Below are positions 8,562-16,994 of a DNA stretch of 64,000 bases, piece after piece. Made by a program: the position numbers and the translations under genes. The notes beneath the pieces were generated by a model. It made no database searches. It was given only the letters and a program-made list of their open reading frames with translations, and was not told the DNA's origin. Source of the DNA: Nocardia crassostreae (GTDB lineage: Bacteria > Actinomycetota > Actinomycetes > Mycobacteriales > Mycobacteriaceae); contig NZ_BDCH01000015.1 of the NCBI RefSeq assembly GCF_001613405.1, forward strand, positions 204,913 through 268,912, given 5' to 3'. Each line of letters opens with the position of its first letter. The stretch's first letter is position 1.

Positions 8562-9789
8562 GCCGGTCACTCCGCATCCCAAGGGGCTCTCCCGGCGGCG
8601 TCTGCTCGGTACCGGCGCCGCCGTGGCGGGCGCGGCCGGGGCGGCCGGAATCGGCTGGGGTGCGGCCACTCTCACCCATCGCGAGCACGATCGGGATCCG
8701 GCGGTCGAGACCGTCGCGTTCTACGGCGACCATCAGGCGGGCGTCGACACCGAACCGCAGGATCATGTGGCCTTCGTCGGCTACGACCTGGTCGACGGCG
8801 CCGACCGGAACGATATCGTCGGCGTGCTCAAAATCTGGACCGATGATGCGGCGCGGCTCACCCAGGGCAAGCCCGCCCTCGCCGATACCGAACCGGAACT
8901 GGCCGTGCGCCCGGCCCGGCTCACGGTGACCGTCGGGTTCGGGCCGGAGCTGTTCGCCAAGGCGGGGCTGAGCAATCAGCGCCCGCATTGGCTGAAACCG
9001 CTGCCCGCCTTCGAGAAGATCGATCGCCTCGATCCGGCCTACGGCGGCACCGATCTGATGCTGCAGATCTGCGCGGACGAGGCGACCACCGTCTCGCATG
9101 CGGTGCGCGTGCTGTCCAAACATGTGAAATCGCTGGTCACGGCGCGCTGGGTGCAGCAGGGATTCCGCAATGCGTCCAAGGACCAGACCATGCGCAACCT
9201 CATGGGCTCGGTGGACGGCACCGTCAATATCGCCCCGGGCACAATCGATTTCGATCGACTGGTGTGGGACGACGGCTCCTACCGGCCGTGGCTGGCGGGC
9301 GGCACCTCCATGGTGTTGCGGCGTATCGAGATGATTCTCGATACCTGGGACGAGCTCGACGCCGATGCCCGCGCCATTACCGTCGGCCGCCGCGTCGACA
9401 ATGGCGCACCCCTGGGCGGCGAGCGAGAATTCGACGATCCGGATTTCACCGCGGTCGACAAGTACGGCATCCCGGTCATCCCGCCGTCCTCGCATATCGC
9501 GCGCGCTCACCATCAGCACGACGGTGAGCGGTTCCTGCGCCGCGGCTTCAACTACGACGACCCGCCGCCACCCGGTCAGGTGTCGAATTCGGGCCTGTTG
9601 TTCGCCGCGTTCCAGCGCGATATCGATGCGCAGTATCTACCGGTTCAGGTGCGGCTCAACGAGTTCGACGCGCTCAACCAGTGGACGGTACCGGTCGGTT
9701 CGGCCGTGTACGCCATCCCGCCCGGCGTCCCCGCGCCGGGCGGATATCTCGGACAGCAACTGTTCGAAGCCGGTTCCGCCGGTAGCTGA
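8542..9789 (+). CDS. Tat-exported Dyp-type heme peroxidase
   Basis: A 415-residue protein with a twin-arginine signal ([18 protein letters not shown]) and then the Dyp peroxidase fold. The signature GxxDG is present as GSVDGTVN near residues 221-225, and the proximal heme His is in SSHIARAHH near residue 317, followed by the usual RRGFNYD and [11 protein letters not shown]. It would use H2O2 outside the membrane. Members of this clade (EfeB-like) have been linked to iron or heme handling. It overlaps the preceding copper chaperone gene by 20 nt, so the two are probably cotranslated; the metal link between them is inference. Confidence 0.92.
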   Translation: MPRTVAEPVTPHPKGLSRRRLLGTGAAVAGAAGAAGIGWGAATLTHREHDRDPAVETVAFYGDHQAGVDTEPQDHVAFVGYDLVDGADRNDIVGVLKIWTDDAARLTQGKPALADTEPELAVRPARLTVTVGFGPELFAKAGLSNQRPHWLKPLPAFEKIDRLDPAYGGTDLMLQICADEATTVSHAVRVLSKHVKSLVTARWVQQGFRNASKDQTMRNLMGSVDGTVNIAPGTIDFDRLVWDDGSYRPWLAGGTSMVLRRIEMILDTWDELDADARAITVGRRVDNGAPLGGEREFDDPDFTAVDKYGIPVIPPSSHIARAHHQHDGERFLRRGFNYDDPPPPGQVSNSGLLFAAFQRDIDAQYLPVQVRLNEFDALNQWTVPVGSAVYAIPPGVPAPGGYLGQQLFEAGSAGS

Positions 9790-9795
9790 CGGCAT

Positions 9796-9830
9796 CCGGC
9801 CGGGTCGCGTACGAGGGGCGGCCCGGCCGG
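9796..9830 (+). terminator. Candidate hairpin terminator after the Dyp operon
   Basis: A 9-bp perfect inverted repeat (9796-9804 with 9822-9830) lies just behind the Dyp peroxidase stop codon and ahead of the ynfA start at 9848. No T-run follows, so termination would rely on the stem alone. Confidence 0.5.
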
Positions 9831-9847
9831 GTCCTAGATTATCGATC

Positions 9848-10180
9848 ATGGTCCTACGTTCGATCGTGCTGTTCGCCCTGGCCGCCGTCGCCGAGATCGG
9901 CGGCGCCTGGCTGGTCTGGCAGGGCGTCCGCGAACACCGCGGCTGGATCTGGATGGGCGCCGGGGTCATCGCCCTGGGCCTCTACGGCTTCGTGGCCACC
10001 CTCCAGCCCGATGCCAACTTCGGCCGTATCCTCGCCGCCTACGGCGGCGTCTTCGTCGCCGGATCCCTGCTGTGGGGCATGGCCGTCGACGGCTTCCGCC
10101 CCGACCGCTGGGACGTCCTCGGCGCCCTCGTCTGCCTGGCGGGCGTCGCCCTCATCATGTACGCGCCCCGATCCACGTGA
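9848..10180 (+). CDS. ynfA: YnfA/UPF0060 family small membrane protein
   Basis: A 110-residue protein with four hydrophobic helices and the UPF0060 hallmarks: [17 protein letters not shown] at the start, [20 protein letters not shown] in the middle, [21 protein letters not shown] and a final [16 protein letters not shown]. The family resembles small multidrug resistance pumps in size and topology, but physiological roles are poorly defined. The ATG at 9848 matches the family start. It stands alone between a hairpin and the convergent TetR gene. Confidence 0.93.
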   Translation: MVLRSIVLFALAAVAEIGGAWLVWQGVREHRGWIWMGAGVIALGLYGFVATLQPDANFGRILAAYGGVFVAGSLLWGMAVDGFRPDRWDVLGALVCLAGVALIMYAPRST

Positions 10181-10264
10181 AACCACCTGTGAACAGCGTG
10201 CATTCATGCATTCCACGCAAAATGCAGACTCGCGCGGAGTGCGAACTTGCACTCGGCGAAGCGA

Positions 10265-10774
10265 TTACGCATCCGCCCCGATCAGCGCGTCGATAATGCC
10301 GCGCGCGGTGGCGATGGCGGAGTCCTCCCCCATCCGCGCCGCGGTATTGGCGGCGGCCACGACGGCGTCGAATTGGAAGGCCAGGGCGTGCGGGTCGCGG
10401 CCGGTGAGGAAGCCCTGGTCCTGGGCGCGGCGGATTTCCTTCTCCAGCAAGGCGAACCAGTTGTCGAGCAGGGCGCGCAGGCGGGGCATGCCCTTGTCCA
10501 CGCTCAGGGCGGGGACGATGACGTGCTGAATGAAGACCTCGCGGGCTGATTCGACGGCCGCGAGCTGAAGTTTCTCCTTGGTGCCGAAGAGCGTGGCTAC
10601 ACCGCTCTTGCTCACGCCCAGATCGGCGGCGAGGCGGCGCAGGCTCAGGCCGGTCAGCCCCTCGGCGGAGGCGACCTCGGCGGCGTGACGGGCAATGGTG
10701 GCGCGAGCGCGGGCGCCCTTGAGCAGGCGCTGATCGGAAATCTGCGCGTCGGCGGGAGGCATCGGCTCGGTCAC
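10265..10774 (-). CDS. TetR-family regulator of the adjacent MFS exporter
   Basis: About 169 residues. The HTH region reads IARHAAEVASAEGLTGLSLR then LGVSKSGVATLF. The ligand domain contains VIVPALSVDKGMPRLRALL. GGAGGA lies at 10775-10780 (read on the minus strand); it is too close to the GTG at 10774 and rather far from the ATG at 10762, so either start is possible. The gene is divergent from the MFS exporter at 10896 with palindromes in the shared promoter. This is the classic arrangement of a drug-responsive repressor controlling efflux. Confidence 0.88.
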   Translation of the reverse strand: MTEPMPPADAQISDQRLLKGARARATIARHAAEVASAEGLTGLSLRRLAADLGVSKSGVATLFGTKEKLQLAAVESAREVFIQHVIVPALSVDKGMPRLRALLDNWFALLEKEIRRAQDQGFLTGRDPHALAFQFDAVVAAANTAARMGEDSAIATARGIIDALIGADA

Positions 10775-10803
10775 TCCTCCATCTTGGCACCAGACCCTTG
10801 CAA

Positions 10804-10850
10804 AAAAGCACGATCGGTCGCACTTTTCAACAATACGAACGATCGTACGT
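10804..10850. promoter_or_regulatory. Candidate TetR operators in the TetR/MFS divergent promoter
   Basis: Two dyads lie between the divergent genes. Positions 10835-10850 read ACGAACGATCGTACGT, a 16-bp palindrome with one mismatched pair around a perfect ACGATCGT core. Positions 10804-10827 form a longer, less perfect dyad flanked by AAAAG and CTTTT. Both share the CGATCG core, as expected for two sites of one dimeric repressor. Confidence 0.65.
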
Positions 10851-10895
10851 ACAGTTTGATTCCGCCTCGCTGATCCTTCGCTCGAAAGTCGCTTC

Positions 10896-12317
10896 ATGAC
10901 CGAGTTGACGCCGCGGCAGCATGCCGCGACCGACGCAGTCCCACCGTCCGACACCTCCCCCGCCGCCCGGCGCGCACTGCTGGTCGCCTGCGGCGCGGCC
11001 TTCGTCGCCTTCCTCGATCTGTCCGTCGTCAATATCGCTTTCCCGGAAATCACCCGCGACTTCCCGGACACCTCCGCGACCAGCCTCACCTGGGTGGTCA
11101 GCGGGTACGCCGTCGCCTTCGCCGCATTCCTCACCCCGGCCGGGCAACTGGCCGACGCGCTCGGTCGCGCCCGCGTATTCCTCTATGCCCTGGCCGGATT
11201 CGCGCTCACCTCACTGCTGTGCGGACTCGCGCCCGGCGCCGAATGGCTCATTGCCGGGCGCTTCCTGCAGGGCGCGACCGCCGCCTTCCTGATTCCCGCC
11301 GGACTGGGCGTGGTGCTGAGCGTGACGCCCGCCGAACACATCGGCGTGGCCATGGCCGCCTGGACCGCGGCGGGCGGATTCGCCGCCACCGTGGGACCGG
11401 CCGCCGGTGGCGCGCTGGTCGAATGGTTCGGGTGGCGTTCGGTTTTCGTGGTCAACGTGCCCGTCACGGCCGCGCTGCTCGCGGTCGGATGGCGCCTGAC
11501 GAGCAAGGACGTGCGCCACGGTGACGGCCTGCCCGACCTGATCGGGACCGCCGCCACCGGGCTCGGCATCGGCGCGGTCGTCGCCGCGGTCACCCAGGGG
11601 CAGCAGTGGGGCTGGGGCTCGTGGCGCACGCTGGCGTGCGGGATCGGCGGGCTCGCCCTGCTGGGCCTGGCGCTGTGGCGGTCGCGGCGGCATCCGCGCC
11701 CAGCCATTGCGGTCGGACTGTGGCGGCATCACCGCTACGCGCTGGTCAATGCCGTCGCATTCGTATTCGGCGCCACCATGTTCGCGTGGCTGCTGGCCGG
11801 GCCGATCTGGCTCGACGCGGTCTGGGGGTATTCGGTGCTGACCTCGGCGGGCGCCATGACCGTCGGCGCCATCGCGGCCATGGTGACGGCCGTGCTCGCC
11901 GGACGCGCGCCCGAGCACTGGCACCGGTGGCTCGCCGTGGCGGGCGCACTGCTGTTCGCGGCCTCCACCCTCTATATGAGCACCGGCGCCTGGAGCGCCA
12001 CCCCGGCGTTCTGGTCGGCCTGGGTGCCCGCCGGAATCCTGGGCGGCAGCGGCATCGGCATTCTCATTACCGTGCTCGCCACCATGGCCGCGCGCTCGCT
12101 GCCGCCGCGGCAGTTCGCCGCGGGCATCGGCATGAACCTCACCGCCCGCCAATCCGGCGGCGCGCTCGGCGTCGCGATTCTGGCCGCGGTGTTCGCGGCG
12201 AATCCGGACGACGGGCTCACCGCCTTCCACACCCTGTTCGCCGTCTGCGCGGGCATCGCGGCCGCGGCCGCCGTGCTGGCGGCCCTGCCCGTTCGAAGCG
12301 AGGAGATCAACGCATGA
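10896..12317 (+). CDS. MFS drug exporter (DHA2-like, 14-TM class)
   Basis: A 473-residue transporter. The first helix carries FLDLSVVNIAFPEI, the D(x)xxVNIALP-type signature of DHA2 exporters. Motif A is GQLADALGRARVF; GRFLQGATAAFLIPAGL and the GWRSVFVVNVP segment are also typical. About 12-14 hydrophobic helices span the whole length. It would expel toxic compounds using the proton gradient. The stop codon overlaps the start of the GDSL hydrolase (ATGA), so the two proteins are translationally coupled. Control by the divergent TetR is likely. Confidence 0.92.
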   Translation: MTELTPRQHAATDAVPPSDTSPAARRALLVACGAAFVAFLDLSVVNIAFPEITRDFPDTSATSLTWVVSGYAVAFAAFLTPAGQLADALGRARVFLYALAGFALTSLLCGLAPGAEWLIAGRFLQGATAAFLIPAGLGVVLSVTPAEHIGVAMAAWTAAGGFAATVGPAAGGALVEWFGWRSVFVVNVPVTAALLAVGWRLTSKDVRHGDGLPDLIGTAATGLGIGAVVAAVTQGQQWGWGSWRTLACGIGGLALLGLALWRSRRHPRPAIAVGLWRHHRYALVNAVAFVFGATMFAWLLAGPIWLDAVWGYSVLTSAGAMTVGAIAAMVTAVLAGRAPEHWHRWLAVAGALLFAASTLYMSTGAWSATPAFWSAWVPAGILGGSGIGILITVLATMAARSLPPRQFAAGIGMNLTARQSGGALGVAILAAVFAANPDDGLTAFHTLFAVCAGIAAAAAVLAALPVRSEEINA

Positions 12318-13024
12318 GCCACAACGATATTCACACCGACACCGATGTGCTGACCGATACCGGTGCGCGCACCGAGGCCAATGATCCACTGTGCCTGTCG
12401 GATTCGGAGGGCGCGGCCCTGCTCGCCGGGGCGCCGTGGCGGCGCTTCGCCATTATCGGCGGCTCCACCGCCGCGGGCATCGGCGATCCGGTGCCCGGTT
12501 ACGAGACCATCCCGTGGGGGCACCGCCTGGCGCGCTGGCTCACCGCCGCCCATCCGGATGCGGTGTACCACAACACCGGGCGCATGGGGGCGACCATCCC
12601 GGAGGTGGCCGCCGAACAGTTCGCGCCCCTGGTCGATTTCCAGCCGGATCTGGTGCACGTCACCTGCGGCGGCAACGACCTGTTCCGCAAGAATGCCGAT
12701 CTGGCCCTGGTCGAACGCGACCTCGACGAGCTGTGCGCCGCGGTCGCCGCCACCGGTGCGCGGCTGTCGCTGTTCACCCTCGCCGACGCCTCCACCGGCC
12801 CGCTGCTCCCGCTGCGCCCGCTGTTCGAGGCCTTCACCGGCAGCGTGCGCCGGGTCGCCGCCCGCCACGACGCCATCCTCACCGAATTCTGGTACCATCC
12901 GGCGCGCCTGCGCCCCGACTGGCTCAGAGCCGACCGCATCCACCTGACCATGGCCGGGCAGGCGGCGGTCGCCGCCGAAATGGCGAAAACCTATGCGGCG
13001 GTCACGTCCACAGCGCGGCGATGA
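12314..13024 (+). CDS. SGNH/GDSL-type esterase or lipase coupled to the MFS exporter
   Basis: A 236-residue cytoplasmic SGNH hydrolase. The catalytic blocks are GGSTAAG (Ser near residue 50), a Gly/Asn block in VHVTCGGNDLF, and Asp-His in DRIHLT near the C-terminus. The first 35 residues are acidic and low in complexity. The ATG at 12314 overlaps the exporter's stop codon. Coupling with a drug exporter and a TetR repressor suggests the enzyme de-esterifies or detoxifies the same compound; this is inference. The 3' end overlaps the convergent membrane-protein gene by 23 nt. Confidence 0.87.
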   Translation: MSHNDIHTDTDVLTDTGARTEANDPLCLSDSEGAALLAGAPWRRFAIIGGSTAAGIGDPVPGYETIPWGHRLARWLTAAHPDAVYHNTGRMGATIPEVAAEQFAPLVDFQPDLVHVTCGGNDLFRKNADLALVERDLDELCAAVAATGARLSLFTLADASTGPLLPLRPLFEAFTGSVRRVAARHDAILTEFWYHPARLRPDWLRADRIHLTMAGQAAVAAEMAKTYAAVTSTARR

Positions 13025-13352
13025 ACACGTTGAGAATGGCCAGCCCACCGGCGGCGTGGGTCATCCACGGCACCGCCTTGCCGCGCTTGGCGTCGGCCCG
13101 TCCCATCTCCGCGAAGGCCGCGACGGCCACGGACACAACGAGTTTCACGCCGATCTTCGTCATATTCGGATCCTTGCCGAGCGAATCGATCGACTCGGCC
13201 AGACCCACCAGGACGATGCCGGTGATTAGCTGGGCCCGCGCGCCCCACACCATCAGTTCCGACACCCGCGGCTGGGAGGCGGCATATCCGCCGACCACCG
13301 CCGCCATACCGAGCAGATGCGCCACGACCATCAGGTTGTAGACGAAGTCCAT
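13002..13352 (-). CDS. Conserved four-helix membrane protein
   Basis: A 116-residue protein with four hydrophobic helices: NLMVVAHLLGMAAVVGGYA, a second with LITGIVLVGLAES, VKLVVSVAVAAFAEMG and LAILNVFIAALWT. The compact size and His-containing first helix recall small actinobacterial membrane proteins with no assigned function. The ATG at 13352 is clear. It overlaps the convergent GDSL hydrolase gene by 23 nt. Confidence 0.78.
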   Translation of the reverse strand: MDFVYNLMVVAHLLGMAAVVGGYAASQPRVSELMVWGARAQLITGIVLVGLAESIDSLGKDPNMTKIGVKLVVSVAVAAFAEMGRADAKRGKAVPWMTHAAGGLAILNVFIAALWT

Positions 13353-13523
13353 GAGGCACGCCGTAGTTGATCACCCCGGTCGTACGACAGCCGGTAGTAC
13401 AACTTTCTCCGGCGAGTCGCCCAAGATCGGCCGCCGGGCGCCCCGACGGCCGGGCCGGGACGGCGGTGACGGGCCGAGATCGTGTTTCGTGGGTGCGCGC
13501 ACCGGGTAGTCACCATCCAATGG

Positions 13524-13547
13524 CCCTCCATTGTTGGTTTTGGAGGG
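13524..13547 (+). other. Hairpin in the leader of the GT9 gene
   Basis: A 7-bp perfect stem (13524-13530 with 13541-13547) and a 10-nt loop lie about 45 bp ahead of the glycosyltransferase start. It could be a leader structure or an operator. The rest of the 237-bp gap from 13353 to 13589 shows no gene. Confidence 0.4.
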
Positions 13548-13589
13548 TCGTCCCGTTGTGGGCAGTGTGACCGGCTAGGAGATCTCAAG

Positions 13590-14579
13590 GTGGCGGTTGT
13601 ACTCGTGCTACGAGCACGTGGACTGGGTGATCTGCTCACCGCGGTCCCCGCCCTGCGTGCGCTGCGTAGGGCGCGGCCCGAGGATCACATCGCGCTTACC
13701 GCGCCGCATCGGCTGAAACCCATTGTGGATCTGATCGCGTCGGTCGACGAGATGGTGCCCACCTACGATCCCATTGTCATGCGCTGGGACGGCGTACCGC
13801 CCGCGCTCGCGGTCAATCTGCACAGCGGGGGCGCGGAAGGGATCGTGGAGCTGGTCAAGACGCGGCCCGAACGCATTCTCACCTACCGCAATCCCGCCTT
13901 CCCGGATCTGGACGGGCCGGAGTGGGAGGCGGATATGCACGATGTGGACCGCTGGTGCCATCTGCTTGAGACCGACGGTATGACCGCCGATCGCCGCAAT
14001 CTCGGGCTGGTGCCGCCGGTCGCCACCACCAGTCACCGCGATTGCGTGGTCGTGCACATCGGGGCCGGGGCTCCGGCGCGGCGCTGGCCGCCGGATCGGT
14101 TCGCCGCGGTGGTGCGGCATCTGCTGGTGCTGGGGCGCGAAGTGGTGCTGACCGGGGACGAGAGCGAACGCGATATCGCGCTCGGGGTGGCCGCCCGCGC
14201 CGGGCTGTCGCCGAATCGGGTGCTGGCGGGTCAGCAGAACCTCATCGAACTGGCCGCGACGGTGGCCGAGGCTGCGCTGGTGGTGTCCGGAGATACCGGG
14301 GTCGCGCATCTGGCGACGGCCTTCGGCACCCGCACCGTCCTGCTGTTCGGCCCGACCCCGCCCAGCCGCAGCGGGCCGCCCCCGCATCTGCTCGGACGGC
14401 ATGCGGTGCTGTGGGCCGGGCAGACCGGCGACCCGGACGGCGCGGCCCCCGATCCGGGACTACTCAAGATCGGCGTGCCCGAGGTCGTCAACGCGGTCGA
14501 CAAGCAACTGCGCAAACGCCCATGGCCCGGTACGGGATTGGATCGCCGCTCCCAGCAGGCGTATCTCCGGGTCGGCTGA
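13590..14579 (+). CDS. Glycosyltransferase family 9 (heptosyltransferase-like)
   Basis: A 329-residue GT-B enzyme. The N-terminal Rossmann half starts VLVLRARGLGDLLTAVPALR, a signature of ADP-heptose:LPS heptosyltransferase relatives. The C-terminal half has VVHIGAGAPARRWPPDRFA and the sugar-nucleotide site VVSGDTGVAHLATAFG followed by TVLLFGPTPPSRSGPP. Actinobacteria lack LPS, so the acceptor is probably another cell-envelope glycan or glycolipid. The GTG at 13590 is chosen because AGGAG lies 8 nt upstream and the family starts there. Confidence 0.9.
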   Translation: MAVVLVLRARGLGDLLTAVPALRALRRARPEDHIALTAPHRLKPIVDLIASVDEMVPTYDPIVMRWDGVPPALAVNLHSGGAEGIVELVKTRPERILTYRNPAFPDLDGPEWEADMHDVDRWCHLLETDGMTADRRNLGLVPPVATTSHRDCVVVHIGAGAPARRWPPDRFAAVVRHLLVLGREVVLTGDESERDIALGVAARAGLSPNRVLAGQQNLIELAATVAEAALVVSGDTGVAHLATAFGTRTVLLFGPTPPSRSGPPPHLLGRHAVLWAGQTGDPDGAAPDPGLLKIGVPEVVNAVDKQLRKRPWPGTGLDRRSQQAYLRVG

Positions 14580-14596
14580 GCGTCCTTATATATGTC

Positions 14597-14923
14597 CTAC
14601 ATATCCGCGAGATCGGCGCGGGCACTGAACAGTGCGGCCGAGTAGGCGGCAATGGCGCTGGGCCAGAACTGCTCGAGGTAGTCGCGGGCGTCGGCCAGCC
14701 CGCGGGGGTCCAGGGAGTAGAGCCGGTGGTTGCCCGACGGTTGCACCATGACGAGCTTGGCCCCGCGCAAAACCTTCAGATGTTGCGAGACCGCCGAGCT
14801 GCTCACGCCCGCCGCGGCCGCCAAATCACCCACTGACCTGGGACCTTGCGGTAGCGCCTCGAAGATCGCGCGGCGGGTGGGGTCCGCGAGCGCGGTCAGC
14901 ACCTTCACTCCGTTAGTCGGCAC
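14597..14923 (-). CDS. ArsR-family winged-helix regulator
   Basis: A 108-residue regulator with the ArsR fold: VLTALADPTRRAIFEAL, then LAAAAGVSSSAVSQHLKVLR for the recognition helix, and the wing VMVQPSGNHRLYSL. No ArsR-type Cys metal motif is seen, so it may respond to something other than arsenic. It ends with a TAG stop, which matters for the in-frame TAG question elsewhere in the window. It converges on the GT9 gene and is divergent from the M23 peptidase. Confidence 0.9.
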   Translation of the reverse strand: MPTNGVKVLTALADPTRRAIFEALPQGPRSVGDLAAAAGVSSSAVSQHLKVLRGAKLVMVQPSGNHRLYSLDPRGLADARDYLEQFWPSAIAAYSAALFSARADLADM

Positions 14924-15106
14924 TTAAATAGAGTGCCCCCAAGGCGGCATGTCGGTCAATACAACCTTTCTCAGCATTTCCCAAGTTCATCACAAAATTA
15001 CCGGCGTGTCGTTATCTAGCTGTAATACTTCACCTGGGCTTTTGTACCGCTGTGACGGTAACAAAACGGTTTCGAAACGACCATCACGCTCCCATACATT
15101 CGGTGC

Positions 15107-15787
15107 ATGCCCGTAACCGTTCCGTTATCTCGCCACCTCAAGGTCGGCGGTAAGTGCGGTAAGTATCGAACGGCCGCTACCCGTGCTGTGGCCGTTACCG
15201 CCGTCGTGAGCGCCTCCCTGAGCGTGCTCGCGGCCGCCGATCAGCGTGCCCAGGGCGCGCCGGCCGAGCCGTCCGTCACCACCGCCGCGCTGCCCGTCGC
15301 CTTCACCCCGCCGGAAGCGCAGATCCCGCAGATCGTGCCGCCGGAGGTGCTGAACATCCTCAACGGCCTGCAGCACGAGCAGGCCCGCCCCAAGACCGTG
15401 CGCCCGGTCGCCGGACCGCTCAGCTCCGGCTTCGGCATGCGCTGGGGCGCCATGCACGCCGGTCTGGACTTCGCCGACGGCTTCGGCGCGCCCATCCTGG
15501 CCGCCACCGACGGTACCGTCATCGAAGCGGGCCCGGCCTCGGGATTCGGCCTGTGGGTGCGCGTGCAGCAGGACGACGGCACCATCGGCGTCTACGGCCG
15601 CATGCAGGACATCCTGGTGCAGGTCGGCCAGCAGGTGCGCGCGGGCGATCACATCGCCACCGTCGGCAGCCGCGGCTACTCCACCGGTCCGCACCTGCAC
15701 TACGAGGTGCACACCGAGGGCGGCCCCATCGACCCCATGCCCTGGCTGGCCGGTCGCGGCGTCGATGTCGGCGCACCCGTCGACTGA
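15107..15787 (+). CDS. Secreted M23 (LytM-like) peptidase, probably catalytically altered
   Basis: A 226-residue exported protein: basic N-terminus and a hydrophobic signal (AVAVTAVVSASLSVLAAADQ). The C-terminal M23 domain keeps the zinc ligands MHAGLDFAD (HxxxD near residue 117) and GPHLHYEV (HxH near 195). The third conserved His, normally in YGHM/YGHL, is Arg here (YGRMQDI near residue 163; codon CGC where CAC is expected). This could abolish hydrolysis and leave a peptidoglycan-binding or activator protein. The upstream gap 14924-15106 is relatively AT-rich and holds a 10-bp palindrome GTTTCGAAAC at 15069-15078. Confidence 0.88.
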   Translation: MPVTVPLSRHLKVGGKCGKYRTAATRAVAVTAVVSASLSVLAAADQRAQGAPAEPSVTTAALPVAFTPPEAQIPQIVPPEVLNILNGLQHEQARPKTVRPVAGPLSSGFGMRWGAMHAGLDFADGFGAPILAATDGTVIEAGPASGFGLWVRVQQDDGTIGVYGRMQDILVQVGQQVRAGDHIATVGSRGYSTGPHLHYEVHTEGGPIDPMPWLAGRGVDVGAPVD

Positions 15788-15859
15788 CACCGATGCCATT
15801 GCCACGCACCGGGAATCGATGAGGGGTTCCCGGAATGCGACCCTGATCAACTGAATACC

Positions 15860-15944
15860 GCCACGTCCCCCGGACCCGGGTACCGCGTGCAACTCGACTG
15901 ATACCCGAGTACTACGTGCGAACCCCACCGCCGGGGGACGTGGC
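15860..15944 (+). other. Long nested inverted repeat downstream of the M23 gene
   Basis: Arms 15860-15873 and 15931-15944 are a perfect 14-bp inverted repeat. Inside the 57-nt loop, CGGGTA and TACCCG can pair as a second stem. No T-run follows. It may terminate the M23 transcript or be a structured leader of the membrane-protein gene that starts 30 bp later. Confidence 0.55.
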
Positions 15945-15974
15945 GTCTGATCACCCGGTCATAGCGTCGCGATC

Positions 15975-16994
15975 ATGACCACCGCTCCCCTGGTTCCCGC
16001 CGCCCGACGGCTGCATCGCCCATTGCTCGCCGCCACGGCCGCCATGGCCGTGCTGACCGTGGTCTGCCTGGCCGCCATGGCCGTGGACGATCGCCTGCTG
16101 TTGCAGGAATCGGTGTGGCTCAAACCGTTCAAGTTCGCCATCGCCTTCACCCTCTACACCGCCACCCTGGCCTGGCTGCTGTCGTTCCCGCACCGCGGGC
16201 AGCGGGTCACCTGGTGGATGGGCACCCTGTTCGCGCTCACCGCGATCGTGGACGTCGGGTTCATCACCGTGCAGGCCGTGCGGGGCACCTTCAGCCATTT
16301 CAATATGCAGACCGATGCGGTCAACACCATCGGGCAGAACGTCTTCATGTCCGGCGTGCTGGGGTTGTTCGGCGCGAATCTCGTCATCGCCGTGATGCTT
16401 TCGTGGCAGCGCGTCACCGATCTGCCGACCGCCCGCGCCATCAAGGCCGGACTCGGTATCGCCGTGGTGGGCATGGCCTTCGGCTACATCGTGGTACCGG
16501 GCACCGGTAAGCAGGAGGTCACCGACGCCTACGGCAATCCGGTGACCCTGGCCGCCGGGCACACCGTCATGGAGGGTCAACCGCTGGTGCGCGACGGTGT
16601 CGCCGGGATGCCGGTCACGCATTGGAGCACCGCGGGCGGCGATATCCGCATCGCCCACTTCCTCGGCATTCACGGCATCCAGCTGCTGATCGTGGCGGCC
16701 ATCCTGCTCGCCCGGTTCGCGCCCCGGGTGCCGTGGCTGCGCAGCGAGCGCACCCGCGCCGACCTGATCGCCGTCCTCGCCGTCGGCGTCGCCGGGCTCA
16801 TGGGCGTGCTGCTGTGGCAGGCGCTGCGCGGTCAGCCGGTGACCGCGCCGGACGGCCTCACCCTCATGGCGTTCGGGGTGCTCGCCGCCGTCACCGCCGC
16901 AGGCGTCGGCCTGGTCTATGCGCGCCGGGACCGTGCGACCGTCCTCAGCGCAGCCGCTCCGCATCGCGCGCCAGTTTCACCAGTATCGCGGTGA
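15975..16994 (+). CDS. Conserved seven- or eight-helix membrane protein of unknown function
   Basis: A 339-residue polytopic protein. Hydrophobic stretches lie around residues 20-38, 55-70, 78-95, 120-140, 155-172, 225-245, 262-280 and 290-310. Charged and polar residues within the membrane, such as LKPFKFAIAFTLYT, FNMQTDAVNTIGQ and FLGIHGIQLL, look conserved and could form a polar site. A long extracytoplasmic loop of about 60 residues carries AGHTVMEGQPLVRDG. I do not recognise the family. The 3' end overlaps the convergent CxxC protein gene by 50 nt. Confidence 0.75.
   Translation: MTTAPLVPAARRLHRPLLAATAAMAVLTVVCLAAMAVDDRLLLQESVWLKPFKFAIAFTLYTATLAWLLSFPHRGQRVTWWMGTLFALTAIVDVGFITVQAVRGTFSHFNMQTDAVNTIGQNVFMSGVLGLFGANLVIAVMLSWQRVTDLPTARAIKAGLGIAVVGMAFGYIVVPGTGKQEVTDAYGNPVTLAAGHTVMEGQPLVRDGVAGMPVTHWSTAGGDIRIAHFLGIHGIQLLIVAAILLARFAPRVPWLRSERTRADLIAVLAVGVAGLMGVLLWQALRGQPVTAPDGLTLMAFGVLAAVTAAGVGLVYARRDRATVLSAAAPHRAPVSPVSR

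Noticed and set aside
10238..10255. Six-bp hairpin GAGTGC/GCACTC between ynfA and the TetR gene as a terminator
   Set aside because: The stem is short and no T-run follows; not strong enough to list as a feature.
14924..15106. A c-di-AMP (ydaO) riboswitch before the M23 peptidase
   Set aside because: Such riboswitches precede cell-wall hydrolase genes in some actinobacteria, but I could not find the conserved core here.
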